NCBI RefSeq assembly: GCF_947077775.1
Contig: NZ_CAMTTE010000001.1
Span: forward strand, 1,054,001 to 1,118,000
DNA length: 64,000 nucleotides
Origin: Salinibacter pepae
GTDB taxonomy: Bacteria > Bacteroidota > Rhodothermia > Rhodothermales > Salinibacteraceae
Reading direction: 5' to 3'
Positions 25,285-33,702 of this stretch are shown piece by piece. A program made the translations under genes and the position numbers. Positions within the stretch are counted from its first letter, which is position 1, and each line of letters begins with the position of its first letter. The notes under the pieces are model-generated. The model worked only from the letters and a program-made list of their open reading frames with translations. It was not told the DNA's origin and searched no databases.

Positions 25285-25734
25285 GTGCCCCCGTTTAGAC
25301 TCGGCGCTGCCCTGCTCGCCCTGACGCTTCCGATCGTGGCCGAGGCCCAGTCGCTGCCCGACACCCCCCTCTCCCCCTGCCCCGACACGCCCAACTGCGA
25401 GCGTGTGGCGCGCGGATACGAGGCCCCGCCGGACACGCTGTACGCGGCCGCCGAGCGGGCCCTCGAATCGCTGGGCCCCGTCACGCTCCGTCGCCCCGAG
25501 GCTCGTGGGGATGCATCGTCCCCACATCGGCTGGAGGCGGTGTACCGGGTGGCCCTTGTGTTTAAGGACGACGTGGACGTGGCCGTCCGGGCCCGGGACG
25601 GGGGCGGCAGCGCCCTGTACGTCCGCAGCGCGAGCCGGGTGGGGCACAGCGACCTCGGCGTCAACCGGCGCCGCGTCGACCGATTCCTGGAGGCGGTCGG
25701 GGCCGCCCTCCGCGACGCATCGCCTTCGTCGTAG
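25285..25734 (+). CDS. DUF1499-family exported protein
   Basis: 149 residues from a GTG at 25285, ten bases after ccmE. The N-terminus is a short signal peptide (FRLGAALLALTLPIVAEAQ). The DUF1499 hallmarks are clear: PCPDTPNCERV near residue 32 and the C-terminal YVRSASRVGHSDLGVNRRRV. The biochemical role of the family is not known. The tight spacing suggests translation with the ccm genes, although DUF1499 is not a recognised maturation factor. Confidence 0.85.
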   Translation: MPPFRLGAALLALTLPIVAEAQSLPDTPLSPCPDTPNCERVARGYEAPPDTLYAAAERALESLGPVTLRRPEARGDASSPHRLEAVYRVALVFKDDVDVAVRARDGGGSALYVRSASRVGHSDLGVNRRRVDRFLEAVGAALRDASPSS

Positions 25735-25760
25735 CGTGCCGTTGCCACGGCCAGGGCGGC

Positions 25761-27179
25761 CTACAGGTAGAGCGCCGTGGCGATGAGGAAGTAGATGGCC
25801 AGCCCCATGATGTCGTTCAGGGTCGTGACGAACGGCCCCATCGCGCTGGCCGGGTCCACCCCCAGCCACGTCAGCAGAAACGGAATCAGCGCGCCGTTGG
25901 TGGTCGCCACCAGGCTCACGGCCAGCATCGTCAGGCTGAGGGTCGCCACGAGCATCGTCACGTCCCCCATCCCGAGCAGGGCCACCGTTCCGCAGAGCAG
26001 CCCCGCCACGACGACCCCATTGAGCAGGGCCACGAGCATCTCCTTCCCGATGCGCTTGAAGGCGTCGGACAGCCAGAGCTCCCCCGCCCCGAGGCCCTGC
26101 ACGGCGATGGCCGCGCTCTGGACGGCGGCGTTCCCCCCCATGGCCGTCACGACGGGAATGAACGTGGCGAGGACCACGGCTTGCTGCAGCGTGGCCTCAA
26201 AGGCCCCGATGACGGTGCCGGACAGCCCCGAGCCCACGAGCCCCACGATCAGCCACGGCAGGCGCCCCCGGCTCACCTGCACCGCCGAGTCGACGGTCTC
26301 CTCCTCCCCGGTGAGGCCGCTCATGAGCTGCATGTCCTCCTCCGCCTCGTCGCGGATGACGTCCACCACGTCGTCGATCGTGATGCGGCCCATCATCCGG
26401 CCCGTGTCGTTGACCACCGGCACGGACACGAGGTCGTACCGCTGCACCACGCGGCCCACCTCCTCCTGGTCCACCTGGGGCGCAACCGAGATAAAGTCGG
26501 CGTCCATGACGTCGCGGACCGTCACCGCCCCCGCAGAGAGCAGCAGTTGCTTGAGCGAGAGGGTGCCGAGGAGCGTCCCCGCCTCGTCCACGACGTAGGC
26601 CGTGTATACGTCGTCCACGTCCGCGGCGCTGCGCCGGACCGCCTCGGTGGCCTCCTGCAGGGTCTGGTCCGGAGCAAGGGCCACGTACTCGCGGGCCATG
26701 ATGCCGCCGGCCGTCTCCTCCCCGTACTCCAGCAGCTCGGTCAGGTCCGCCGCGTCCTCCAGGTCGGGCAGCACCTCCAGGGCCACCCGGTCCGGCAGGT
26801 CGGCGAGCACGTCCGCCGCGTCGTCGGTGTCGAGCGCGTCGATCAGGGCGATGAGCGTGTCCGGCCGGAGGTCGTCCAGCAGCGCCGCCCGCACCGCGTC
26901 CTCCATCTCCGCGAGCACGTCGGCGCCCATCTCCGGCGGGAGCCACCGGAAGAGGCGGCCGGCCGCCGCGTCCGGCAGGCGGCGAAGCAGCAGGGCCACG
27001 TCGGCCGGGTAGAGGTCGGCGACCAGGTTGAGGACCATCCCGCGCTGCCGCTCCGTCAGCAGGGCGGCGATGTCGTCCACGACCGATTCGTCGACCTCCA
27101 GCAGGCCGCTGTACGGCGGCCCGTCGGAGGCGGCCGGCGCGCGCGAGGACGATGAGGGAGACGGGTCGGAGGCGGGCAT
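25761..27179 (-). CDS. mgtE: Magnesium transporter MgtE
   Basis: 472 residues. Order: MgtE N-terminal superhelical domain (about 30-150; repeats such as ADVLAEMEDAVRAALLDDL), two CBS domains (about 160-290; IMAREYVALAPDQTLQEA and VRDVMDADFISVAPQVDQEE), a connecting helix, then five membrane helices with ATFIPVVTAMGGNAAVQSAA and the pore segment PFVTTLNDIMGLAIYFLIA. It is a homodimeric inner-membrane Mg2+ channel gated by Mg2+ bound to the cytosolic domains. It lies 68 nt downstream of rsmA on the same strand, with its stop facing DUF1499. Confidence 0.95.
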   Translation of the reverse strand: MPASDPSPSSSSRAPAASDGPPYSGLLEVDESVVDDIAALLTERQRGMVLNLVADLYPADVALLLRRLPDAAAGRLFRWLPPEMGADVLAEMEDAVRAALLDDLRPDTLIALIDALDTDDAADVLADLPDRVALEVLPDLEDAADLTELLEYGEETAGGIMAREYVALAPDQTLQEATEAVRRSAADVDDVYTAYVVDEAGTLLGTLSLKQLLLSAGAVTVRDVMDADFISVAPQVDQEEVGRVVQRYDLVSVPVVNDTGRMMGRITIDDVVDVIRDEAEEDMQLMSGLTGEEETVDSAVQVSRGRLPWLIVGLVGSGLSGTVIGAFEATLQQAVVLATFIPVVTAMGGNAAVQSAAIAVQGLGAGELWLSDAFKRIGKEMLVALLNGVVVAGLLCGTVALLGMGDVTMLVATLSLTMLAVSLVATTNGALIPFLLTWLGVDPASAMGPFVTTLNDIMGLAIYFLIATALYL

Positions 27180-27247
27180 GGAGCGACGGCGACTGGGCAG
27201 GATTCAAGTCCGATCCGTTCCGCAAACGGGACGCCCCCAGGGATGCG

Positions 27248-28093
27248 TTAGGCTTCGGGGACCGGGTCGGCGTGGGCGTCCAGGTGACGCGCGAGCGTCG
27301 CAAACTCGTCCGGCGTGAGCGCCTCGGCCCGCTTCCGGCCCCAGTCGTTCGGGAAGCCGACGCCCTGCTCCTTCGTCCAGGCGCTCAGGCTGTTGCGGAG
27401 CATCTTGCGGCGCTGGTTGAAGGCCGCCCGCACGTAGCGGCGCACGTCGTCGAAGTGAAGGCCCTCGGGCGCCGCGTCGGGGCCGAACCGGATGCGGACC
27501 ACCGCGCTCGTGACGTCGGGCTGGGGGGAGAAGACCTGCGGCGGCACCGGAAAGCGGAGCGTCGGCTCGGCGAAGAGCTGCAGCAGAACGCTGAGAATGC
27601 CGTACGCCTTGGTGCGCGGCGCCGCGACGATCCGCTCGGCCACCTCTTTCTGCATCGTGAGCACCGCCTCGGCGAGGCAGTCCCGCTGCCCCAGCAGGGC
27701 GAAGAGGATCGGGCTCGTGAGGTAGTACGGCGTGTTGCTGATGACGTAGAGCGGGCCGCCCTTCGCGTCGGCGAGGGCAGCCCAGTCCGTCTTCCGCACG
27801 TCCGCCTCCCGCACGTCCGCCTCGGGGACGCGCTCGCGGAGGACCTCCACGGCCCGCTCGTCGATCTCCAGGGCCGTGAGCCGGTCGTGCCGTTCGGCCA
27901 GCCGCTCGGTGAGCATGCCGGTGCCGGCCCCCACCTCCACGACGTGGGCCTCCGGCGGGGCCGTCAGCGTCCCCACAATTTTCTCGGCCATGTTGGGGTC
28001 GTGCAGAAAATTTTGGCCGAGGCTCTGCTTCGGTTGAAACGGAACGCGCACGGGACGGGCGGGAAACGTGGAATGGTCAAAGGGTGTGCACAC
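27248..28093 (-). CDS. rsmA: 16S rRNA dimethyladenosine transferase RsmA/KsgA
   Basis: 281 residues from ATG 28093; a GTG at 28051 (just before the family start) is also possible. It dimethylates A1518 and A1519 of 16S rRNA with S-adenosylmethionine, a late step in small-subunit assembly. Motifs: QSLGQNFLHD near residue 23, SAM-binding VVEVGAGTGMLTERLAE, then ISNTPYYLTSPILF (the NxPYY catalytic motif as NTPYY), and the C-terminal RAAFNQRRKMLRNSL. The neighbours mgtE downstream and a VWA gene upstream are on the same strand. Confidence 0.95.
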   Translation of the reverse strand: MCTPFDHSTFPARPVRVPFQPKQSLGQNFLHDPNMAEKIVGTLTAPPEAHVVEVGAGTGMLTERLAERHDRLTALEIDERAVEVLRERVPEADVREADVRKTDWAALADAKGGPLYVISNTPYYLTSPILFALLGQRDCLAEAVLTMQKEVAERIVAAPRTKAYGILSVLLQLFAEPTLRFPVPPQVFSPQPDVTSAVVRIRFGPDAAPEGLHFDDVRRYVRAAFNQRRKMLRNSLSAWTKEQGVGFPNDWGRKRAEALTPDEFATLARHLDAHADPVPEA

Positions 28094-28127
28094 GCCTCAC
28101 ACCCCGCAACGTTCAGCGGGCCCGGCG

Positions 28128-29234
28128 CTAGCCCAGATGCTTCCGCCGGTTTCGGACGTAGTCTTCGAACAGGAAGGAGCCGAGGTCGTCGAGCTCCGAG
28201 TAGTAGGCGCGGCCCTGGTTGGCCTCCGTCAGCTCGCGGACGAAGTCGCGCAGGCCCGGGTCGCGGGCGATCATGAAGGTCGTGATCGTGATGTCCTCGC
28301 GGCGACAGACCGTGGCCTCGTCGAGCACCTTGTTGACGACCTTGCGGTCCAGCCCGTAGGCGTTGCGGTACATCTCCCCGTCCTCGATGTGGCAGCTGGG
28401 CTTGCCGTCGGTGATCATGAAGATCTGCTTGTTGCGGTTGTTGCGGCGGTGCAGAATGTCGCGCGCCCGCCGCAGCCCGGCCCGCGTGTTCGTGTAGTAC
28501 GGGCCCACGTCGAGGTACGGCAGCTCCTTCACGTCCACCTCCCAGGCGTCGTTGCCAAAGGCCACGATGTCGAGGGAGTCCTTCGGGTACTGGGTCATGA
28601 TCAGCTCCGAGAGGGCCAGTGCCACCCGCCGGGCCGGCGTGATCCGGTCCTCTCCGTAGAGCACCATCGAGTGGGAGAGGTCGATCATGAGCACCGTCGC
28701 CATCGAGGCGTGGTGGTCCGTCTTGTGGACCTGAAAGTCGTCCTCCGCGAGGGCCCAGTCGTCCCCCACGCCGGAGCGCCTGAACGAGTTGGAGAGGGTG
28801 CCGGTCACGTCGAGGTTCGACAGGTCGTCCCCGAACTGCCAGTCCTTCGTCTCGGGCAGCCGCTCGTCGCCCTGTCCGGTGTAGGGGGTTCGGTGGCCGC
28901 CCATGCCGCCCTTCTTGAGGTCGTTGAAGATCTCTTCCAGGGCCGACTGCCGGAGCGAGCGCTCGGTGCGGGCCGTGATCTCGACCGTCTCGCCGTCCTC
29001 GCCGTCTTCGAGGTAGCCGCGCTTCTTCAGCTCCTCGATGAAGTCGTCGAGGTCCTTGTCCGAGCCCTCGGTCAGGCCGTACTTGTCGTCGAGCTGCTCC
29101 ATCCAGTCGAGGGCCTCCTCCGCGTCCCCCGCCGTGTGTTCGAGCAGTTCCTGGAAGAGGTCGAGGAGCTCCTCAAAGAGCGGCTGCTGGCTGCCGTGGC
29201 GGACGGAGTCCCATTCGGTATACCGAAAACGCAT
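28128..29234 (-). CDS. VWA-domain (von Willebrand factor A) protein
   Basis: 368 residues from ATG 29234 (an ATG 11 codons earlier is possible). The N-terminal half is helical and acidic (LFEELLDLFQELLEHTAGDA). The C-terminal half is a VWA fold with a complete metal site: VLMIDLSHSM (DxSxS), the loop with Thr in YTNTRAGL, and FMITDGKPSC. Similar bacterial proteins work with MoxR- or Mg-chelatase-like AAA+ ATPases to remodel or load metals into partners. No such ATPase is adjacent here. No signal peptide is seen, so it is cytosolic. Confidence 0.8.
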   Translation of the reverse strand: MRFRYTEWDSVRHGSQQPLFEELLDLFQELLEHTAGDAEEALDWMEQLDDKYGLTEGSDKDLDDFIEELKKRGYLEDGEDGETVEITARTERSLRQSALEEIFNDLKKGGMGGHRTPYTGQGDERLPETKDWQFGDDLSNLDVTGTLSNSFRRSGVGDDWALAEDDFQVHKTDHHASMATVLMIDLSHSMVLYGEDRITPARRVALALSELIMTQYPKDSLDIVAFGNDAWEVDVKELPYLDVGPYYTNTRAGLRRARDILHRRNNRNKQIFMITDGKPSCHIEDGEMYRNAYGLDRKVVNKVLDEATVCRREDITITTFMIARDPGLRDFVRELTEANQGRAYYSELDDLGSFLFEDYVRNRRKHLG

Positions 29235-29318
29235 GGCGGAGTGGCTGGTCTGAGAAAACGACTGCACGAGGGGTACGCCGGGACCCTGCTGTTTGTTTGT
29301 TCTTCACGGACGCGCCGC

Positions 29319-29340
29319 TCCCATCCTTACACGGATGGGA
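29319..29340 (-). terminator. Stem-loop downstream of the TPR protein gene
   Basis: Perfect 8-bp stem TCCCATCC/GGATGGGA with a 6-nt loop, 78 nt past the TPR gene stop on the minus strand and 85 nt before the VWA start. There is no U-tract, so terminator function is uncertain. Confidence 0.35.
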
Positions 29341-29417
29341 CATTCGGCGAATGCTGGCAGCCACCGTGCCGTGCTCTTCGCCCCCCTCCCTCTTCCCTCC
29401 CTCTTTCCGCCCCATCC

Positions 29418-30656
29418 TCACCCCGAGTAGGCCTCCTCAAGGTACGTCTCCGCGCGCTCGTGGGCCCCGGACGCATCCTCCATGTTGAGCACCGTCCGGT
29501 AGCGGTTTACGGCCATCTCGCGGCGGCCGAGGGCGTCGTACACCATGCCCTGGTACAGGTAGCCGAGCACCCGGTAGCGCGTGTCCTCGATGGTCTCCCG
29601 GGCGGTCAGTTGCTCCAGCTCCGCCAGGTGCTGCAGGGCCTTCCGGTAGGCGTCCCGGTAGAGCCGGTCGCGGGCCAGGTAGAGCTGGGCGATTTCCTCC
29701 ATGTGGGTGTTGTAGCCCGCCTGCCCGGCCTCGGCGCGCTCCACGACCGCCTCGAAGATGCGGCGCGCCTGCCGCCAGCGCCCCCACCGGGCGTAGACCC
29801 GCCCCTCGAAGGTGTGAAAGAAGGGGTTGTCCGGATGCCGCTCGCGGAGCCGCTCGGTCCACTTTCGGGTCTCTCGAAAATCATCCTCGTACAGGTAGTG
29901 GACCTTCGCGAGGAAGTAGATCGCCTCCGTCTGCACGTAGTGCCCATTCGTGGCCGTCTCGCGGAGCAGCGTGAGCCCCCGCTCCTTGTTGCCGTCCGGC
30001 AGCATCCACATGAGGGCCTTCGACAGCGAATACTCCTCCGGCAGGATGGCCGCGTAGTAGTCGTACATGCCCGAGCCGAAGACGTAGTCGCCCCGCTCCG
30101 GCGCCACCGCCTCGACCTGTTGCACGTAGCTGATGGCCTTCTGGGCGTTCCGGAGGGTCTTCCACCAGTGGTACCGGTTGGAGTGGAGGCGCGACAGAAA
30201 GCCGTGGGCCGCCGCCTTGAAGAGGGCCGCGTCGAAATGGTCCGGGTCCTCCGCCAGAAGCGCGTCGCACCGGTCGATCACGGTGTTCATCTGCTCGGCG
30301 AACGCCGCGTCGTGGGAGGTGTCCGTGAGGTCGAGCATGATGGTCCACCACAGGTTGAGGCCCTGCAGGAACGGCCCGATGGGGTGATCGGGGTAGCGCG
30401 CATCGATTTTTTCGAACCGGGCCTTCGCCGCCTCAAACTGCATGCCGTAGAGCCGGTCGAGCCCCTCGGTGCCCGTCGTCCGGACAAACTCGTCGGTGAG
30501 CACGGAGGAGGTCTGCGCCACGGCGGTGGTCTCGGCGGCCGCCGGGGCCGAATGGGGCTGGCCGCGGGCGCGGCCTGTCCCCGTTAGGAGCAGGGCCGCG
30601 AGCACGGCGGCGGCCATCCGGACCGGCAATACGCTACGAAACGGCATACGGGTCAT
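29418..30656 (-). CDS. Exported tetratricopeptide-repeat protein
   Basis: About 412 residues from ATG 30656. ATGs at 30689 and 30647 are alternatives; the last two both keep the signal peptide MPFRSVLPVRMAAAVLAALL. After an Ala-rich linker the protein is all-helical with spaced TPR-like units: YGMQFEAAKARFEKIDARYP near residue 80, FHTFEGRVYARWGRWRQARR, and LGRREMAVNRYRTVLNMEDA near the C-terminus. TPR arrays mediate protein binding; no enzyme domain is seen. It is probably periplasmic. It is transcribed in the same direction as the VWA and rsmA genes. Confidence 0.75.
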   Translation of the reverse strand: MTRMPFRSVLPVRMAAAVLAALLLTGTGRARGQPHSAPAAAETTAVAQTSSVLTDEFVRTTGTEGLDRLYGMQFEAAKARFEKIDARYPDHPIGPFLQGLNLWWTIMLDLTDTSHDAAFAEQMNTVIDRCDALLAEDPDHFDAALFKAAAHGFLSRLHSNRYHWWKTLRNAQKAISYVQQVEAVAPERGDYVFGSGMYDYYAAILPEEYSLSKALMWMLPDGNKERGLTLLRETATNGHYVQTEAIYFLAKVHYLYEDDFRETRKWTERLRERHPDNPFFHTFEGRVYARWGRWRQARRIFEAVVERAEAGQAGYNTHMEEIAQLYLARDRLYRDAYRKALQHLAELEQLTARETIEDTRYRVLGYLYQGMVYDALGRREMAVNRYRTVLNMEDASGAHERAETYLEEAYSG

Positions 30657-30795
30657 GTTGGCGAGGGGCAGGTAAGTGGGGCTCGCCACTCAGTCGGATG
30701 GGCCCCCAGGTCAGCGCGTGCCCTTGACTCTCGTTGATGTTCGGGGCGGCGAGGCAGGGGGCCTCCCGTCGTCGCGACCAATGTCGATGGACATT

Positions 30796-32052
30796 CTAAG
30801 GCGCCTCGTCCGCCTTGACGCCCTGCAGGTTCTTCTCGGCGAGCAGGTTGACGTCGTAGGTCTGGACCCGCCCGTTCCGGTCGCGGTGGCGGCGGCGGGC
30901 GATGGTCACCAGCCGGTCCACCAGCGCGTCGAACGACACGCCGGACGGCTCCCACAGGTAGAACGAGAACGAGCCCGGGATGGTGTTTATTTCGTTGAAA
31001 TAGACCCGCCCGGTGGCCTCGTCGATCATAAAGTCGATGCGGACGACGCCGGCGCACTCGAACTGGTGGAAGATGCGGACGGCCCGGTCCTGAATCGTTT
31101 CGGTGCGCTCGTCGGAGAGATTCGCCGGCACGATGCGGTCCTGGGCGGCCATGCCCTCCGGGCTCGATTCGGCCCTTTTGGTGCCGCCCTCCGCCTTTGC
31201 CGCCTCCCCGTCCTCCCGCATGTACTTGTCCCGGAAGGTGAGCACTTCGTCGTCGTCCGACGCCACCGGCTCCTCCAACACGCTGGGCGTGGCCGCGTGG
31301 CCGTCCCCCAGCACCGAGCAGTTGATCTCGCGCAGCGCCTCCACCGCCTTCTCCACGACCACCTTGTCGTCGTACCGAAACGCGTCCTCGATGGCCGCGT
31401 CGAGCCCTGCGCGGGTGTGCACCTGCGCAATGCCGATGGACGACCCGCAGCGGGCCGGCTTCACGACGAGCGGGTAGTCGAGCTCCGCCTCGCACTCGTC
31501 CAGGGCCGCCGCCTCCCGGCCGGCCCACTCCCCCTCGCGGAGGGCCACGAAGTCGACCACGGGAATCCCGGCCTGCCGGCACACCCGCTTCGACATGACC
31601 TTGTCCATGCCGAGGGCGGAGCCGAACACGCCGGCGCTGGTGTAGGGCACGTTGAACGTCTCGCAGAGGCCCTGCACGCCCCCATTCTCGCCGGGGCCGC
31701 CGTGCAACCCCAGCAGCATGACGTCGATCCGGCGCCGCAGGGCGGGGCGCTGGAGGCGCTTCAGGATCCCCGGAGCGCGGTCCTCGATCAGCTCGAGGTG
31801 CCCGTACGGCGTTGGGGCGAGGGCCACGGGGAGGGCGTCCTCGCGGAGGGCGTCCAGGTCGCGGTACGCCTCCACCTCCAGCAGGGCGTCTCCGGTATAC
31901 CACGTGCCGTCCTTCGCGACGTAGATGGGCACGGGCGTGTACCGGTCGCGGTCGAGCGCCGCGGCGGCCTGCAGCGCCGTGATGACCGACACCTCGTGCT
32001 CGGGGGCCACCCCGCCGAGGACGATGCCAACCTGTAGGGGCTCGGGGGACAC
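30796..32052 (-). CDS. ddl: D-alanine--D-alanine ligase
   Basis: 418 residues from GTG 32052, which directly precedes the family start PLQVGIVLGGVAPEHEVSVI; the frame is open upstream but without family similarity. It makes D-Ala-D-Ala for peptidoglycan with ATP. ATP-grasp features: LGLHGGPGENGGVQGLCE (the usual HG.xGEDG appears as GENG), KPARCGSSIGIAQV, EINCSVLGDG, and the Mg-binding RIDFMIDE with YFNEINTIPGS. Between TFRDKYMRED and RIVPANLS there is an acidic-basic insertion of about 25 residues not usual in Ddl. It follows pyrC on the same strand. Confidence 0.93.
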   Translation of the reverse strand: MSPEPLQVGIVLGGVAPEHEVSVITALQAAAALDRDRYTPVPIYVAKDGTWYTGDALLEVEAYRDLDALREDALPVALAPTPYGHLELIEDRAPGILKRLQRPALRRRIDVMLLGLHGGPGENGGVQGLCETFNVPYTSAGVFGSALGMDKVMSKRVCRQAGIPVVDFVALREGEWAGREAAALDECEAELDYPLVVKPARCGSSIGIAQVHTRAGLDAAIEDAFRYDDKVVVEKAVEALREINCSVLGDGHAATPSVLEEPVASDDDEVLTFRDKYMREDGEAAKAEGGTKRAESSPEGMAAQDRIVPANLSDERTETIQDRAVRIFHQFECAGVVRIDFMIDEATGRVYFNEINTIPGSFSFYLWEPSGVSFDALVDRLVTIARRRHRDRNGRVQTYDVNLLAEKNLQGVKADEAP

Positions 32053-32143
32053 AGTGGGGCCGGGGACGGACGAGAAACAGAACGATGCAGGGGGAGCCAC
32101 CTGGTACGGAGACGAGCGCCCGGACGATCCCCCTAGAGGCGGC

Positions 32144-32172
32144 GGCCCGCTCCTGCTCGGCGCGAGCGGGCC
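32144..32172 (-). other. GC-rich hairpin abutting the pyrC stop codon
   Basis: Stem GGCCCGCTC/GAGCGGGCC (extendable by one pair) with an 11-nt loop, starting one base after the pyrC stop on the minus strand and about 90 nt before the ddl start. There is no U-tract. It may protect the pyrC mRNA 3' end or dampen read-through into ddl. Confidence 0.4.
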
Positions 32173-32173
32173 G

Positions 32174-33466
32174 TCACGCCCCCCCACACTCCACGAACTG
32201 CCCGTCGCTGTAGACGGCCCGGGGCCGCCCCACCATCTCGGCGTCCGTGAACGGGGTGTTTTCGCTCTTCGACCGGATGTCGTCTTTCGTGAAGGTCCAC
32301 TCGGTCGACGCGTCGAAGACCGTGAGCCGCGCCGGCGTGCCCTCCGTGAGGCCCGGCTCGTCGAGGCGCAGGATGCGGCGCGGGGCGACGGTCAGTGCCC
32401 GCACCGCCTCTTCCACCGAGAGCACGCCCGGCTCGATCAGCTCGCGCCCGATGAGGCCCCAGGCGGTTTCGAGGCCGAGGATGCCGAAGGGGGCATGGGC
32501 GAACTCGACCTGCTTCTCGTAGGACGCGTGGGGGGCGTGGTCGGTACAGATCGCGTCGATGGTGCCGTCGGCCAGGCCCTCCTTCAGGGCCGCCACGTCG
32601 GCCGGCGAGCGGAGGGGCGGGTGCATCTTTGTGTTCGTGTCGAACTGGGACGCCTCCACCGCCGCGTCCGTGAGCGTCAGGTGGTGGGTGCACACCTCCG
32701 CCGTGACGGGCACGCCGTGGGCCTTGGCCCGCCGCACGAGCTCCACGCCCCGGGCGGTGGAGATGTGCGCCACGTGGAGGGCGCCCCCGGTGAGGGCCGC
32801 CAGTTCAATGTCGCGGGCAATCATCACGTCCTCGGACGCCGCCGGAATGCCGTCGAGCCCCAGCCGCGCCGACACCTCGCCCTCGTGCATCTGCCCGCTC
32901 GGATTGAGCGTCTCCTCCTCCATGTGGTTGATGATGGGACGGTCGAGCATGCTGCTGTACTCCAGGGCCCGTCGCATCAGCCCCGCCGTCGGCACCGGCG
33001 CCCCGTCGTCGCTAAAGGCGACCGCCCCACCGGCCTCCAGGTCGGCCATTTCGGCAATCTCGTCACCGGCGCGCTCTTTGGAGACGCACGCGATGGGGTG
33101 GACGCCCACCGGCGTGTCCGCGGCCCGCTCTCGCACAAACTCGACCACGTCGCGCGTGTGGAGGGGCGGATCGGTGTTGGGCATGCAGGCCACGTCCGTA
33201 AACCCGCCCGCGAGGGCCGCGCGGCTGCCGGTCGCGACGGTTTCTTTGTGCTCGTAGCCGGGCTCCCGCAGGTGGACGTGCATGTCCATCCACCCCGGCG
33301 AGATGAACAGGCCCGACGCGTCGTACACCGGCACGTCGTCGCCCACGTTCAGGTCGGGGCCGATCGCGGCGATCGTGCCGTCTCGGATGAGCAGGTCGGC
33401 GTCCTGGGTCGTCTTCGGCTCGGGCCGGAGCAGCGTGCCGCCGCGGAGGAGCAGATGGGGCGTCAT
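32174..33466 (-). CDS. pyrC: Dihydroorotase (type I, amidohydrolase superfamily)
   Basis: 430 residues. It closes carbamoyl-aspartate to dihydroorotate in pyrimidine synthesis. Zn ligands and signatures: PGWMDMHVHLREPGYEHKE (residues about 58-76), GGFTDVACMPNTDPPL, the later metal His residues in IINHMEEE and LHVAHIST, and the catalytic-Asp segment AICTDHAPHASYEK, with NTKMHPPLRS before it. Allantoinases look similar, but the NTKMHPPLR-type block and the housekeeping surroundings favour PyrC. It is divergent from gyrA. Confidence 0.9.
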   Translation of the reverse strand: MTPHLLLRGGTLLRPEPKTTQDADLLIRDGTIAAIGPDLNVGDDVPVYDASGLFISPGWMDMHVHLREPGYEHKETVATGSRAALAGGFTDVACMPNTDPPLHTRDVVEFVRERAADTPVGVHPIACVSKERAGDEIAEMADLEAGGAVAFSDDGAPVPTAGLMRRALEYSSMLDRPIINHMEEETLNPSGQMHEGEVSARLGLDGIPAASEDVMIARDIELAALTGGALHVAHISTARGVELVRRAKAHGVPVTAEVCTHHLTLTDAAVEASQFDTNTKMHPPLRSPADVAALKEGLADGTIDAICTDHAPHASYEKQVEFAHAPFGILGLETAWGLIGRELIEPGVLSVEEAVRALTVAPRRILRLDEPGLTEGTPARLTVFDASTEWTFTKDDIRSKSENTPFTDAEMVGRPRAVYSDGQFVECGGA

Positions 33467-33613
33467 GCAGAAACGGGGCGTCGTGAGGAAGTGCGATCTG
33501 CCCCCAAGGTACGATCTCAGTCCCCGTCCGTCAACGGCCCCGCCCGCCTTGTCAAAAGCCGGTGGAAGTGGGTTCTGACGGGCATTCTGGTGGCACTTCT
33601 GCCCCTGATTTCG

Positions 33614-33621
33614 TACATTTT
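33614..33621 (+). promoter_or_regulatory. Possible gyrA promoter (-7 element TACATTTT)
   Basis: TACATTTT matches seven of eight positions of the Bacteroidota -7 consensus TAnnTTTG. It lies 82 bp before the gyrA ATG in the AT-rich part of the pyrC-gyrA divergent region. The upstream -33 element is weak (TTCTGG at 33585). Low confidence. Confidence 0.3.
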
Positions 33622-33702
33622 ATGGATTGAAGCTCTGTGGTCTGGGCCGCCGGCCCGGGCCGCTTTTCGTTACCGCCCTCGTACCAGCCGTCCCCCCACA
33701 CC

